Of a stretch of DNA of 64,000 nucleotides, positions 10,521-21,069 are shown one piece after another (the first letter of the stretch is position 1; every line of letters begins with the position of its first letter). Source of the DNA: Torymus aiolomorphi (lineage: Eukaryota > Arthropoda > Insecta > Hymenoptera > Torymidae); the NCBI GenBank assembly GCA_036365515.1, contig CM070874.1, positions 167,957,297 through 168,021,296 of the forward strand. Direction: 5' to 3'. Under the pieces are notes generated by a model. The model saw only the letters and a list, made by a program, of their open reading frames with translations. It did no database searches and was not told the DNA's origin. A program made the position numbers and the translations under genes.

Positions 10521-12248
10521 TTCACATAAATCAGATTAAAAGATTTGGATACTTAGCCTATATGAAGGTCCAAAGCAATGTAGGCCCCAAATTCAAGAAC
10601 GTGGGCAAACGGGTCATTTTCATAGGTTATACACGTACTGGATATTTTCTTCTTATGCCTGAGGAAGGCAAATTTTATGAGAGTAGAGATATCGTTTTCA
10701 ATGAAAAACTGGTCTATGGTGACAGGTATAGCAAAGAAAGCATTAAAAATTGGTGTAATGACAATGAAATCATCGACAAAAACGTTTGGTTCAAAGAGTT
10801 TGACAAACAGGAAGTCTCTGAGAGGATCTCAAGAACGGAGGGAGAACCCAAACGAAAAAGGGGCAGAACTCGTAAAAATCCAGAAGCATTGCAACCAAAC
10901 ACGGAACACATAAAGATGTTGAGGAAGCGCTTGAGGAGAATAATATAATTCAAGACTTTTGCACGATAAGTGAGACTGAAAGAGAAAAACAACACCAAAT
11001 TATAGCTGAAAAGTCTTACTCTCTCTTAGCTGAAATTAATGGCGATCCTAAAACTTTTGAAGCGGCCATGCGTTCACCTGAACGGGAACACGCAAAAGGC
11101 TATACTCGCGGAACTAAATGCAAATTGATGAAGGCCCTTTACGGTTTAAGAATAAGCCCAAAAAGGTCGAATGAACGATTCACAGAAACAACAGAAAAGA
11201 CTGGGCTCGTGAAAAATCCGTTAGATCCATGCTTCTTTATATGGAGAGAAGGTAACTTCGTAGTTTACTTGCTCTTGTATGTTGATGACATTTTACTAGC
11301 TGGAAATAATAAACTTAAATTAAATCACATTAAAAATGTTTTGAAAAAGGAATTTGAAATAAAAGACCTAGGTGAACCGAGAAAATTCTTGGGCGTTAGA
11401 ATCACTAGAGATAGATCGAACAAAATTCTAGAAATAGATGAGCAAAAATTCATCGAAAAAATGATAAAGAAATTTTGTGATACAAATAGTTTCGCTAAAA
11501 GCACTCCGATGATGACAAGTCAAGCTAGAAATAAGGAGCGAGTTGCGAGAGAAGAAGATTTCTCTATCTCTCTGAGCTCTCTGCCCGACACCTTCCCTTT
11601 GTGCGAAGCCGTAGGCTCGTTGCTTTATATAGCTAACCCAACCAGGCCGAATATATCCTATTTAACAAACGTCTTAAGTAGACATCAAATCAATGCCACT
11701 TTAAATGAACTAAATATGCTTCAGAGCGTAATGTGTTATTTAATGGGTACTGCTGACAAAAAGCTGTGCTTTAAAGAAAATGATAACTCATTACAAGGCT
11801 ACTCGGACGCAAGTCTCGCTCATTGCAAAGGATCTCTTATGACTTGTGGGTACGTAATAAAGCTTTTGGAGATTCCATTACGTGGAAAACACTAAAATCA
11901 AATTTTGTCAAGCTTTCTACTTGCGAAGCTGAGAATGTTGCCAAGTGTTTGGCTTGTCAGGAGATGATGGGTACACATAACTCGATTAAAATAATTCTCA
12001 ATAAAAGTCTAACCCCTTTACATGTATTTTACGATAATGAGGCCGCAATTGCTTGTACTAAGAAAGAAGATAATAACAAACTTAGACACCGTATAATAAT
12101 AAAGGAAGATTATATAAAAGTATACTCCGATTTAAATCTTGTTAGAGCTGTTTGGATTCCATCCAAAAGTCAGCTAGCAGATATCTTTACTAAACCCTTA
12201 GCCCTTGATCTTCACACTTATCTTACAAACAAAATAGTTAATAATTGA
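10418..12248 (+). pseudogene. copia integrase C-terminus, reverse transcriptase and RNase H, RT N-part deleted
   Basis: The piece 10510-10740 has the conserved post-integrase block (FGYLAYMKV, KRVIFIGY, YESRDIVF). At about 11085 the frame jumps from the start of the RT region directly to ALYGLRISPKR. The usual first 120-150 residues of the copia reverse transcriptase, which carry the first catalytic Asp, are missing. The palm motif LLLYVDDILLAGN is intact (about 11270-11310), followed by KDLGEPRKFLG. A frameshift at about 11870 leads into RNase H (STCEAEN, DNEAAI, SKSQLADIFTKPL), which ends at 12248. The polymerase copies element RNA into DNA; this copy cannot. Confidence 0.8.
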
Positions 12249-12551
12249 CTTTCCGTATGTTTCAGCCGCCAAGTCCACAGAATAATTCTCGTCAGAGCGC
12301 CTTTATTTTGATTTAGTCGAAAGAAGCCATTTGTTATAAATTTTATATAAAATACCCTGCTTGCCTATGTATTTTATATTAATTGTTGTAATACTTTTGT
12401 ACCAAAGCGTTTGTTAAAGGAAAAATAACCTTTGTATATGTCGTTGTAAAACACAAGCTGATCAATATGTAAAACTAACTGTGATTTACAGATGTATTTA
12501 TCCATTAAATTTCCAGTACAAATTCAACTAAGCGTTAAGTAAGTAAAAAGA

Positions 12552-12567
12552 GAAACACGGGAGGGAG
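12552..12567 (+). promoter_or_regulatory. copia polypurine tract
   Basis: The purine-rich stretch GAAACACGGGAGGGAG lies directly before the TGTTG start of the 3' LTR. This is the expected position of the plus-strand DNA primer. Confidence 0.75.
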
Positions 12568-12797
12568 TGTTGAAATATAGCTCTTTTCTCACTGCCTTCT
12601 ACTTATGTATGTATGCGCTACAAGAGCGCCTCTATATAGATATATGTATGCGTGCGCGCGCAGTGACTAATCGAGCGCCGCCGCTCTTCACTTCGACGCT
12701 GGTCGCCCGACAGGCCGCATCACGAGATAGTTAATAAAAGACACGTTTTGGTTCTCAAAACTCTCGCTTTATCTTTTCTTCAACCCAAACCTTAACA
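12568..12797 (+). repeat. copia 3' LTR
   Basis: Starts TGTTGAAATATA and ends CCTTAACA, giving TG...CA ends, 230 bp, directly after a polypurine tract. A matching 5' LTR was not found upstream of 6626. Confidence 0.75.
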
Positions 12798-12993
12798 GAG
12801 AGAAAGAGAGGACGGGGAGAGTGAGAGACTCTTCTTTTGGCTTCGCGGCAATATTGAAAAATACATAATACACAATGTAGAATATAAAATCTTACATCAT
12901 ATAATATAAAAAATAATATAAAAATTCGATAAAATCATTTTCTAAAAAATTACAAGAAGGTAAAAATATAATAATAAACGAATATAAAAGCTA
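12798..12993. other. AT-rich spacer
   Basis: About 200 bp of mostly AT-rich sequence between the copia LTR and the TTAA that begins the older TTAA-site element. No feature supported. Confidence 0.5.
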
Positions 12994-13000
12994 TTAAGGG

Positions 13001-13425
13001 TGTTTTTTGTTCAATGTGGAACGGATCGTGGACTGTAGAGGTTCAAAGAAGAGTAGGCGTTTCGTGTGGAGAAAAAGATGGATTTATTGCCGTCGTCCGT
13101 TGTGCCGTTGCAAGCTTACAAAATGTTGCTGCTCTCTCTCTGCCGTCGCGCGTGGAGCTGAACTTCCGCTCAGCGCAGCGGGACGCTGCCGTCGTGTTGT
13201 GCGATGGAGGGGCGGAGAGCGGCACATGGCGAGCGATGAGTGGGGCGAGCCTGGTTCCGTGCTCGACCTCGGTTGGGGCGCGGCTCGAGCTGGCTCGTGC
13301 TGGCGAGCTCGTGCTGACGCGGTTCGAGCTGCCGCGAGCTGATGAGCTCGTGCTGCCGCGGCTCGTTGTACAGCTGGAGCAGAGGAAAACGCTTTCTGGG
13401 TCGGCGTTACGTTGAATCCCGAACA
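13001..13425 (-). repeat. BEL 3' LTR
   Basis: Read on the minus strand it starts TGTTCGGGATTCAACG at 13425 and runs to 13001, where the plus strand reads TGTTTTTTGTTC next to the AAGGG duplication. About 310 bp (13113-13425) match the other LTR at 20757-21069. The middle contains repeated CTCGTGCTG/GAGCTGCCGCGAGCTG words that vary between the two LTRs. A purine-rich tract (GAAGGTGGGCGGAA on the minus strand, 13439-13426) precedes it as the polypurine tract. Confidence 0.85.
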
Positions 13426-13896
13426 TTCCGCCCACCTTCACCGAATTGGCGAATAAACCTAACTCATCAGGGTGAAGACGTACGACCTTGGCGATGGGGC
13501 GTCGAAGAGTTGTGGTGGCCGTGCGAAAATCGGCCACGCGAGTGATACCATCACTCGCTGGATGAATGGAGGTGACACGAGTGAGGGGCCATTGGCTGGA
13601 GGTGTGAGCTCGCTTCGAATGAGCACAAGATCACCCACGTTTACTGGGGGATGTTGTTGTCTCCATTTTTGGCGGGGCTGCAGTGAAGTCAGATAATCTG
13701 TTGACCATCAGTACCAGAAGTGTTGAGTCATCTGGGTGATCAACAGCCAGCGCTTTCCGGCTGGGACGTTGACGTTGGTGACATCTTCCTCTGGTACTAA
13801 AAAGGATGAACGTAGTATGAGAAAGTGTGAAAGTGATAGAAACTCAAGGTCAGAAGGATCGTCAATGAGAGCGGTTAAAGATCTGGGGTTAAGCAC
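13426..13896 (-). pseudogene. BEL integrase C-terminal region (DUF5641-like)
   Basis: Minus-strand pieces read LNPRSLTALIDDPSDLE, then QMTQHFWY and a stop, then a continuation with GDLVLIRSE. A final block near 13550-13450 has GITRVADFRTATTTLRRP and AKVVRLHP. This is the conserved C-terminal part of BEL/Pao integrase, which ends the polyprotein just before the polypurine tract. Frameshifts separate the pieces. The integrase catalytic core that should precede it is missing. Confidence 0.75.
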
Positions 13897-14386
13897 GCTT
13901 CAATGCGGCACATAAGGGTAGCAAGTTCGGAAAAAGTGAGAATTTGTTCTCCAATAACTCGGCGCATATGATGTCAAAAAGCGTCGGGCAGAAGAGTGTG
14001 AAGCATCTATTAGCTACGAACACACACCATCTCGATGGGTGGTCTTCTAGCCATAAAAGCACATCTGCAGAGTCAGACCATAGATGAATACTATCAATCT
14101 TTAATGGCAGTGACTCGATGAAAGTATGACTCAGTCGAGCAAGTAGCAAAGCTGCGCAAAGTTCTAAGCGAGGGATACTTAGAGTTTTAAGTGGAGCTAC
14201 GCGCATTTTGGTCACTTGAAGTGTGACAAGCACTTCTTGTGTTTGGATTAAACGCAGGTATACTACTGCCCCATACGCAAATTTTGATGCATCCGCAAAA
14301 CCATGAACTTCAATAAGTTCACAAGTTGGAGGGTATCCACTCCAGCGAGGGATTTTGTTCTCAGAAATATAATGAAGATCTTGCAA
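13889..14386 (-). pseudogene. BEL RNase H region fused to integrase remnant by deletion
   Basis: The frame shows the BEL RNase H blocks ELIEVHGFADASKFAYGAV (about residues 24-42), SIPRLELCAALLLARL and WSDSADVLLWL. After FVANR the expected zinc-binding and catalytic core of integrase (about 300 residues) is absent. The frame passes straight into a remnant of the region that precedes the conserved LNxRxLT block. RNase H would degrade the RNA strand of the hybrid during reverse transcription. The deletion alone makes integration impossible. Confidence 0.75.
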
Positions 14387-14402
14387 CCAAACTTTCTATC
14401 GA

Positions 14403-15564
14403 TTAGAAGTAAGGAAGATCCTCATCCCAACCAACCTTAAGAATCCACAGCAACTGCATAATAATTTTTGCAGTGATCACAACAGGAGCTAACCATCCCA
14501 TAGGATTGAAAATACGAACAATTCTTGAAAGAACTGAACGTTTAGGAAATAGCAGTTCCAAAGGGGTATTCTCAATGTGAAAACTAAAATAGTCTGTGTT
14601 AGGTTGCCAATCGATACCTAAAATTGGTACAAATGTTTCTGATGCAAATAAAGTAATGGAATCTGCAGCTAGCATACTTGAGGATAAGCACGAGAGTACT
14701 TCAGCGTTATTTGAAGTCCACTTACGAAGATTGAGCTGACCCTGTTTAAAGAGTTGAATTAACTCATCCTGTTTAAGCAAAGCTTCTTCTAACGTATGGG
14801 CACCAGAAAGTACATTATCTGAGTACATTTCTGATCGAACAGCTTCATTGGATGCGATCGGATAAGATTGGCCATAGTCATCGGCAAGTTTCAAGAGTTT
14901 ACGAATGGCTAGAAATGGCGAGCATGCCAATCCATACGTCACAGTAGTCAGGCGATAAGTTTGAACACGTTCATCCTTATTGAAACGCCATAAGATCGAC
15001 TGGTAGGGTTGATCAACTGGTTCGACGCCAATTTGTCGGAACATTTTCTCCACGTCAGCTGAAAGAGCGATCTTGTACCTATGCCAAGCACAGACCAAAG
15101 CGACGGGATTCTGAAGAAGATTGGGTCCAACGTGTTCCCAATCCCAACTCGATCGTTGACCGAGACATCTGTTTTGGTTTTACTCGAACCATTAAATACA
15201 GTACGTAATTTGGTAGTCGTACTGGTTTCCTTCCACACTCCGTGATGTGGTAGGAAGGGTTGAGAGTTGTTAGGTAAGGAATCAAGATTTGCGAGTGACA
15301 TATGACCTAGGTCAATGTACTCTCTCATGAATTCTGTATAGACTAATTTCAATTTTTCGTCCTTAACGAAGTTTGCTTCGAGACGAGTGAGTGCGCGTAA
15401 TGCGGCAGAATGAGAGCTCTCGAGATGAGCAGACGTCAACTGGTCTTGACTTTTCCAGGGTAGATTTACTATATATATTGCCCTGTTTCATCTTGACGAG
15501 TTGTTTTTCGATAAAAATCCTCGCATGCTTGTTCGTTAGGCGAGTAAGATTTTTTGTCATTGAC
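14403..15564 (-). pseudogene. BEL reverse transcriptase, frameshifted and with altered active site
   Basis: The upstream part (15564-15040) reads SYSPNEQACEDFYRKT, then after stops LEANFVKD, EYIDLGHM, PHHGVWKE and RTVFNGSSKT, the BEL RT entry. A frameshift near 15080 leads into the palm: ALSADVEKMFRQIG, then YGLACSPFLAIR, then MYSDNVLSGA at about 14810-14840. The catalytic pair is normally Asp-Asp (Y-x-D-D); here it is Asp-Asn, an inactivating change. The frame continues through ILGIDWQP and NPMGWLAPV and stops at 14403. Confidence 0.8.
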
Positions 15565-15566
15565 TA

Positions 15567-15966
15567 CACTGTAAAAAAGCCTTTGTAAAAATACTTCGTT
15601 GGAACTAGGTAATCAAAGTGACCTACGTTAAAAGTGGTAACATTAATAAAAATTCAGCTAATACACTACTTAGAAGTTAGTATTTTTACTACATTGAAAG
15701 TAGTAAATGAATTTTACTACTTTCAATGATGGTCACTTTAATTACTTACTTTCAATGTAGTATTTTTACAATGTGGTTGTAATTTACCTACTTTCAATGT
15801 AGTATTTTTACAATGTGGTTGTAATATAGTTCAGATTTTACAAAAAAACGTAGTAAAATATTCATGAAATTTGTAATTTTACAACTTTCAAAGTAGTGAA
15901 TTTACCGTTGTCTAGTGGAAAAATTTTACTAATCCACTGTAAATCTACAAGGGGTTTTTTACAGTG
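15567..15966. mobile_element. TA-site MITE inside BEL (Tc1/mariner-type ends)
   Basis: The ends are CACTGTAAAAAA and its exact inverse, flanked by TA on each side (15565-15566 and 15967-15968). It is 400 bp with no open frame. It contains two near-identical ~46-bp tandem copies around CTACTTTCAATGTAGTATT (about 15745-15835). TA duplication and short inverted ends suggest mobilisation by a Tc1/mariner-type transposase. Its removal rejoins conserved BEL residues FWRAEEI and DKKSYSPNEQAC. Confidence 0.85.
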
Positions 15967-16250
15967 TATCTCCTCCGCCCTCCAAAAATCTTGTACGAGC
16001 TCCAAAAGTTTGGCTTCATGCTCACATTCGCTAGAGCAATGAAGAGATAAAGAGTCTGGCCCGCTTTCCGGGGGTGACGACGCGAGATTGTCAGTAAGCA
16101 GCCAACCAAGTTTAGTACTTCGTGCTATCGGCTGAAGGCTTTGGCCCTTAAATATTTGGCTTTCAATCATTTGCACATAAGCGCTTGCACCGAGTAGAAT
16201 ATCGATACGTGAAGGTTCGAGATACATGGGGTCCGCTAGTTGCAGCCCTC
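15967..16250 (-). pseudogene. BEL segment between protease and reverse transcriptase
   Basis: The frame reads LEPSRIDILLGASAYVQMI, then STKLGWLLTDN, and ends DFWRAEEI at the MITE. These are the conserved blocks after the BEL protease. Both flanks are insertion junctions: the TA MITE downstream and the TTAA-site element upstream. Confidence 0.8.
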
Positions 16251-16733
16251 TTAAGGGGGTCGGACACCTTTAGAATGACGAAAAATCAATTTTTTTTTAT
16301 TACATATTTTACTAAAAAAACACTTGCAGAATATGTCCCAATTAGTTTTAAAGCATTATCTATTTCTGTTTTAAGAATATACACAAAACACTGATAAATC
16401 TTTTCATTTGTTTTTTGTTCAAATTACATTTTTCCCCTTGTATACATAATTATATAATCATATATTATTTCTACTAATTTTTTTTTCATTTCACTGTTCT
16501 TAATATACTTAAAATTCTCACTCTAAATATCTGTCTGTATATACTTTAAAAGATCCAAAAATAATATTTTAATCATTAATACAAAGATAAAAAATAAATA
16601 ATATAATTTATGGACGGTATTTTTGACAAAAATAAAAATTTGATTTTAAAACTTATATAGTAGTTATGTTGGCACCGTAACAACCTGGCTTATCAACGAC
16701 AGCCTCTTACAGGCTCACAGGTCACTCCTTTAT

Positions 16734-17145
16734 TGTAACAGTGAATCCACATTGCATGCCGTATACCGTATGCCGTATGCCGTCAGAAAAATAGTTGTCC
16801 GAAATCTATAATATTTATAACTCTATGGTTACAATTCCTATAGGGCCGTCACACAGCTCTGAGGAACAGATATAAAGTACAAGAATAACATGGGTTATAT
16901 ATCTATATATACGAAGAACAGCAAGGAACAAGACTCTTGTTCCTTGTGTATCTCACTGTTCCTCGTATATATAGATATACTAACCCATGTTATTCCTGTA
17001 CTTATATCTGTTCCTCAGAGCTGTGTGAAGGCCCACAGGATTTATAACCATAGAGTTATAAATCCTATAGATTTCAGACAACAACTTTTTTTTTGACGGC
17101 ATACGGCATACGGAATACGGCATGCAATGTGGATTCACTGTAACA
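16734..17145. repeat. foldback element nested in the TTAA-site element
   Basis: A near-perfect inverted repeat with arms of about 200 bp meets at about 16935. The ends are TGTAACAGTGAATCC and its inverse with one mismatch. The arms share GCATGCCGTA-type repeated words and the block GAGGAACAGATATA. No coding. It probably inserted into the larger element or is a hairpin product. Confidence 0.8.
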
Positions 17146-18196
17146 GAGCTGATTTTAACCTATGTAAAAGTCCGCAAGCAATGTAAACATGCACAGCTGT
17201 CATTTCGTATAAACACTGTGATATCAGCATCAGCACCTTTTCTATACAAAGTGTTGTTCTTAATTTTCATTGTTTCCAACGGATTTTGGAGTAAACATTT
17301 AGTGTATTATAATACGTAAAAGTATTTTAAATTAGTTTTTAAAAGTGTTTGAATAATACGTGTGACAGTTGAATTAATGCTTTAGAAATAGTTTTTAGTA
17401 CTTGAACTTTAATTGGAAACTTTATACTTAAAATAACAGGGATTGATACTAAAGAAAAATTAAGTCTATATTGACTATTACAAAACACATTTAGTGTACA
17501 GATTTAAATCAACTTTTAAAGGAAGCGAAAGATATGCTATTGTGCCGAAAAATGTTATGCTAGAAAGCTACCATTATCAGCCATTGCCTGAATCTCACTA
17601 TGATATAATTGACATTTTATTTTCTGAAGTAAAAACAGTTATGCACTGCAATAAATATCTATCAGTCGTATTCCCTTTATTAAGTAATAATATTATATGT
17701 GAAAAAGAATAATGAAGGACAAGTAAAGAAGTTCACCTTATCAGACATTAAAAGAAGATCAATATAGTAATGTTGCTGCTATAAACATTTTTTTCAAGCA
17801 TTTGGCTATGGCGATACTGGCTTCATTACATGCATGAAGGATTTTGGATTTCTCAACATATTCTTTATTTACCTCAGTATATGTATAAGAATCTAATATA
17901 TGTGATAAAGATTATTAAAAACATATGGATTTAAAAGCACCAAAGGATCTACATATTAAACTACTTAACAAACTTGACTGACTGATGTGGATATGACTGT
18001 TACGCGTGCTCATAGCTTACAAGTCTGATAGATCGTATACTGAGGTACCAGAATATTTGTTCTAAATGTAAAATATTTTGAGCGAAAAACAATATTTTTT
18101 TGTATTTGAGGACAGAGATGGAGTTCAGAAATAAAGAAGAAGAAATAAAGAAGTATTTTAGTAATTTTATCTTTAAAGCTGTTTTCTACATAATGT

Positions 18197-18545
18197 AAAA
18201 TTTTGAGCTCTGCCGTCGACTCCAGATTCAGAAACTGCATATATTTTAATGGGAGAGGTCCTAAAATTTTGGTATTTTATATGTCTATTGACTGAAGAGT
18301 TGTATGTATCCAATTTATTTGATTAAATAATTTTTTACGGTCAAAGATTGCTAAAAAAATCTGAATTTCACTTAAATTTAAGATTTTTTAGCAATTTTTG
18401 ACCGTAGAAAATGATTTAATCAAATAAATTGGATACGTACAACTCTTCAGTCAATAGTCATATAAAAAACCAAAAGTGTAGGACCTCTCCCATTAAAATA
18501 TATGCAGTTCCTGAATCTGGAGTCGACGGCAGAGCAAAAATTTTG
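18197..18545. repeat. second large palindrome in the TTAA-site element
   Basis: Arms of about 165 bp are centred near 18371, sharing GGAGTCGACGGCAGAGC and AATTGGATACGTACAACTC-type blocks. The DNA or its transcript could fold into a long hairpin. Confidence 0.8.
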
Positions 18546-18714
18546 AAATGGTCATATATTTGGTTAAAATCGATCAAAATTTTTTTTTTGGGTCTCATTT
18601 ATCATAAATTGAATATATTTTTAGGATATTACTTCTAAATATTTCTAATTATGAAAATTAATTTTTTTCAGGTCATTTTATGAAGAAAATTGTAAAGGTG
18701 TCTGACCCCCTTAA

Positions 18715-20435
18715 GTATTCGGAGTTAGAATTACCACCTACGACGGGGGGCTTATAACATGAGAGTTTTGGCAAAACTATAGAGTCAACCTTTAGAGAGA
18801 AAGTTGAATCAAAATGAGGTTGTATAGAAAGATAAGCTACCTCAGAAGAAACAGCAGCTGTCTTTTCACCTATACCTTGAATGTGCGTGTGACTGGTTCT
18901 ACAATCTAATGAGAGCAAGTTACACAAAGCTTGGGTGAGATTTGTGATGCAAGGTCGATGAGCGCACGGACTTGAATTTTGGTTCCGTTAGGACCAAGGG
19001 CGTTAACCCTAGCGGTAGCTAAAAGTACTCCAGTACTTTTAGTACTTACTCCACTATTAAGGGAGACTGACGGTGAGGCAAGTTGAAAGTCATTGGAAAC
19101 GACAATGTTGCTACAGTTTGGGTTAGTGGTGCTAGACACTGAGTCAATCTGATCAGTCTGCAGCGAACTAATTACTTGATTGCTGTCAGTGTGCACCAAA
19201 GTGTGATGCTTAGCTTTACAAAGAATGCATCGGTACGTGGAAGTACAATTTCTAACGTTGTGCTTCCCTAAACAATTGTAACAAAGATTAGAGGATTTGA
19301 TCAATTCCTTTCGCTCAAGAATCGTTTTATTGAGAAATCGTTCACATCTGTTTGTAAAATGAGATTGATGGCAAATCGAACATTTCCTTTTTGATGGGTT
19401 TGAAGATGAGGTTTGATGTAAATAAACTGACTGAGCATTGTCATGCTCTGGTTTATGAGATTTTGAATTCGATGATTGAATTTTCGGGTTATTATTCGAA
19501 GACGATTTAGTGTCAGCTTCGATGGCCTCTAGAGTATGGGTGACGGTTTGACTTCGAAGGAAGGCTTGAAGTTGTTCCAATGTCGGTCGATCGACACTAT
19601 CACCCAGGTGCCTTTCCCATTCTTTACGAGTATTTAAATCAAGCCGATTTATCGCAAAGTGAACGATTAAGTCACTACTTAAAGAGGCCGCTCTATTTAG
19701 AGAGGTCAGACTTGCGATGCGATTGAAAATTTCCCTATAGATCCGTTTGATTTCCGACGAAGAATCTGCCTTCATGAATTTTACTGAAAAGATTTCTGAA
19801 ATGTGAGAGCTAATAATGCGACGTTGATTCTCGTAATATTCGATTAAAGCTGTCCACGCTCGATCATAGTTATCACCAGAAATGGGAAGAGCTTTAATCT
19901 TCTCAAGTGCCTCACCTGTAAGGTGAGTGCGAAGATAATGCAATTTCAGAACAGGCGTTAAATCTTCGCGACGATGTATGACTAAACGAAAGACGTCTCT
20001 AAAATTTTCCCAACCCGAGAATTTCCCCGAAAACTTTGGTAAATCTACCTTCGGTAAAGATTGAAACGAAACGTTAGTTACATGAGCAGGACTAGTGGCA
20101 ACTGGGGCAACATTCGAATTGGAGGAGCCTTGATTGGCATCTCTTTTTCTGACAGCCTTTAAGTAATCAAGAAATTCTCCTCGGCGGACAAAAAAATTAT
20201 CCTCAACCAATTCACAGAGGTTAGTTGTAAAATAGGCATGAGTTTTATCAAGAACCTCGAGCTTCAGAATTGTCTCGTGATGTAACTGAAAAGTCGCATA
20301 ATTTGCTTCAAGTCCGGCGAGACATGACTCCGCATAACCTTCCGTCATGTTATCTTTACCCTTAGATTTGAAATTTTGAAATGAATTATTAATTCTAGCT
20401 TCAAGTAACAACTGTCTAGTATGTAGTCCCTCCAT
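18715..20435 (-). pseudogene. BEL gag (DUF1759-type) with zinc knuckles and protease start
   Basis: One open frame of 509 residues starts at the Met at 20435 and ends at 18906. The central part has the BEL gag signature KVDLPKFSGKFSGWENFRDVF (about residues 129-149), then YLRTHLTGEAL. Cys-rich knuckles follow (CSICHQSHFTNRC; CYNCLGKHNVRNC; CILCKAKHH) at about residues 352-415. Gag binds RNA and builds the particle. Near the end, ALIDLASQIS replaces the usual Asp-Gln-Gly-Ser of the protease active site. A frameshift near 18930 then continues the protease (LCNLLSLDC, HIQGIG) up to the TTAA insertion. Gag itself is nearly intact while the rest is decayed. Confidence 0.85.
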
Positions 20436-20756
20436 TTTGAGATCAAATTATACTGAGTAGCAAGAACTTGACTATTGAAAGTTTGGTATTGAGTTAACTA
20501 TGTTTACCCACTCGAAAGTAGAGTAACCATAAGTGAAAATTGTTACAATTAATCCTTAGCCTAGGTTATAATACTTATGATAGTATGAGCGTAGATATTC
20601 GCTTGAAGATGCGACGTTGAGGGCGTCTGCTAACGTTCCAACGGTGAATCAGCTGATGATCCACAGCGTTGACTGCACGAAGTGAAGTTACTGCCGACGA
20701 TGTATTCAGCTATCCTTGCAGCGTAGTCAGCAACTGAATCAGCAATGCATCAGTCG
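20436..20756 (-). other. BEL leader; primer-binding site not recognisable
   Basis: No coding sequence. The expected U5 part of the 5' LTR (about 110 bp, corresponding to 13001-13112) is absent here and no convincing tRNA-complementary site is visible, so the LTR-leader junction appears rearranged. Confidence 0.5.
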
Positions 20757-21069
20757 TGATTGCAAGCGTACAAAATGTTGCTGCTCTCTCTGCCGTCGCG
20801 CGTGGAACTGAACTTCCGCTTAGCGCAGCGGGGCGCCGTGTATGCTGGAGGGGCGGAGAGAGGCGCGCGATGAGTGGGGCGAGCGTGGTTCCGTGCTCGA
20901 ACTCGGTTGGGGTCTGGCTCGAGCTGGCTCGTGCTGACGAGCTCGTGCTAACACGACTCGAGCTGCCGCGAGCTGACGCGAGCTGACGAGCTCGTGCTGG
21001 CGCGGCTCGTTGTACAGCTGGAGCAGAGGAAAACGCTTTCTGTGTCGGCGTTAGGTTGAATCCCGAACA
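20757..21069 (-). repeat. BEL 5' LTR, U5 part missing
   Basis: It matches 13113-13425 with scattered substitutions and small indels in the CTCGTGCTG-like repeats. The outer end is intact (CCCGAACA at 21062-21069, next to AAGGG). The inner ~110 bp of the other LTR are not found. Confidence 0.85.

Larger units (their letters stand above)
6626..12797 (+). mobile_element. Ty1/copia-type LTR retrotransposon, degenerate, 5' LTR not found
   Basis: The plus-strand order is gag, protease, integrase, reverse transcriptase, RNase H and a 3' LTR. Integrase before reverse transcriptase is diagnostic of Ty1/copia. There are several in-frame stops, at least two frameshifts in the integrase, and a deletion at the start of the reverse transcriptase. 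Only the 3' LTR can be recognised. It cannot be autonomous. Left boundary uncertain: gag-like coding begins near 6626. Confidence 0.85.
16255..18710. mobile_element. TTAA-site DNA transposon (Kolobok-like), non-autonomous, inside BEL
   Basis: The plus strand reads TTAA (16251-16254) then GGGGGTCGGACACC, and at the far end GGTGTCTGACCCCC then TTAA (18711-18714). The flanking TTAA and RRGG-type termini fit the Kolobok superfamily. piggyBac also uses TTAA but usually begins CCC. The 2456-bp interior is AT-rich with no protein I recognise; a 72-residue open frame at 17494-17712 is unassigned. Two strong palindromes lie inside it. A diverged relative with a similar 5' end and a shared segment (near 17180 and 21440) lies at 21070-22643. 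Confidence 0.75.
13001..21069 (-). mobile_element. BEL/Pao LTR retrotransposon with two DNA-transposon insertions
   Basis: On the minus strand: a 5' LTR piece (21069-20757), gag with zinc knuckles, protease, reverse transcriptase, RNase H, the C-terminal part of integrase, and a 3' LTR (13425-13001). It is flanked by a 5-bp duplication AAGGG (12996-13000 and 21070-21074). Two insertions (15567-15966 and 16255-18710) interrupt it. Removing them rejoins conserved BEL protein blocks. The integrase core is deleted, the RT active site is altered, and several frameshifts are present, so it is dead. The gag retains one long open frame. Confidence 0.88.

Noticed and set aside
17494..17712. 72-residue frame in the TTAA-site element as a transposase
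   Set aside because: No catalytic or THAP-like motif can be seen; left unassigned.
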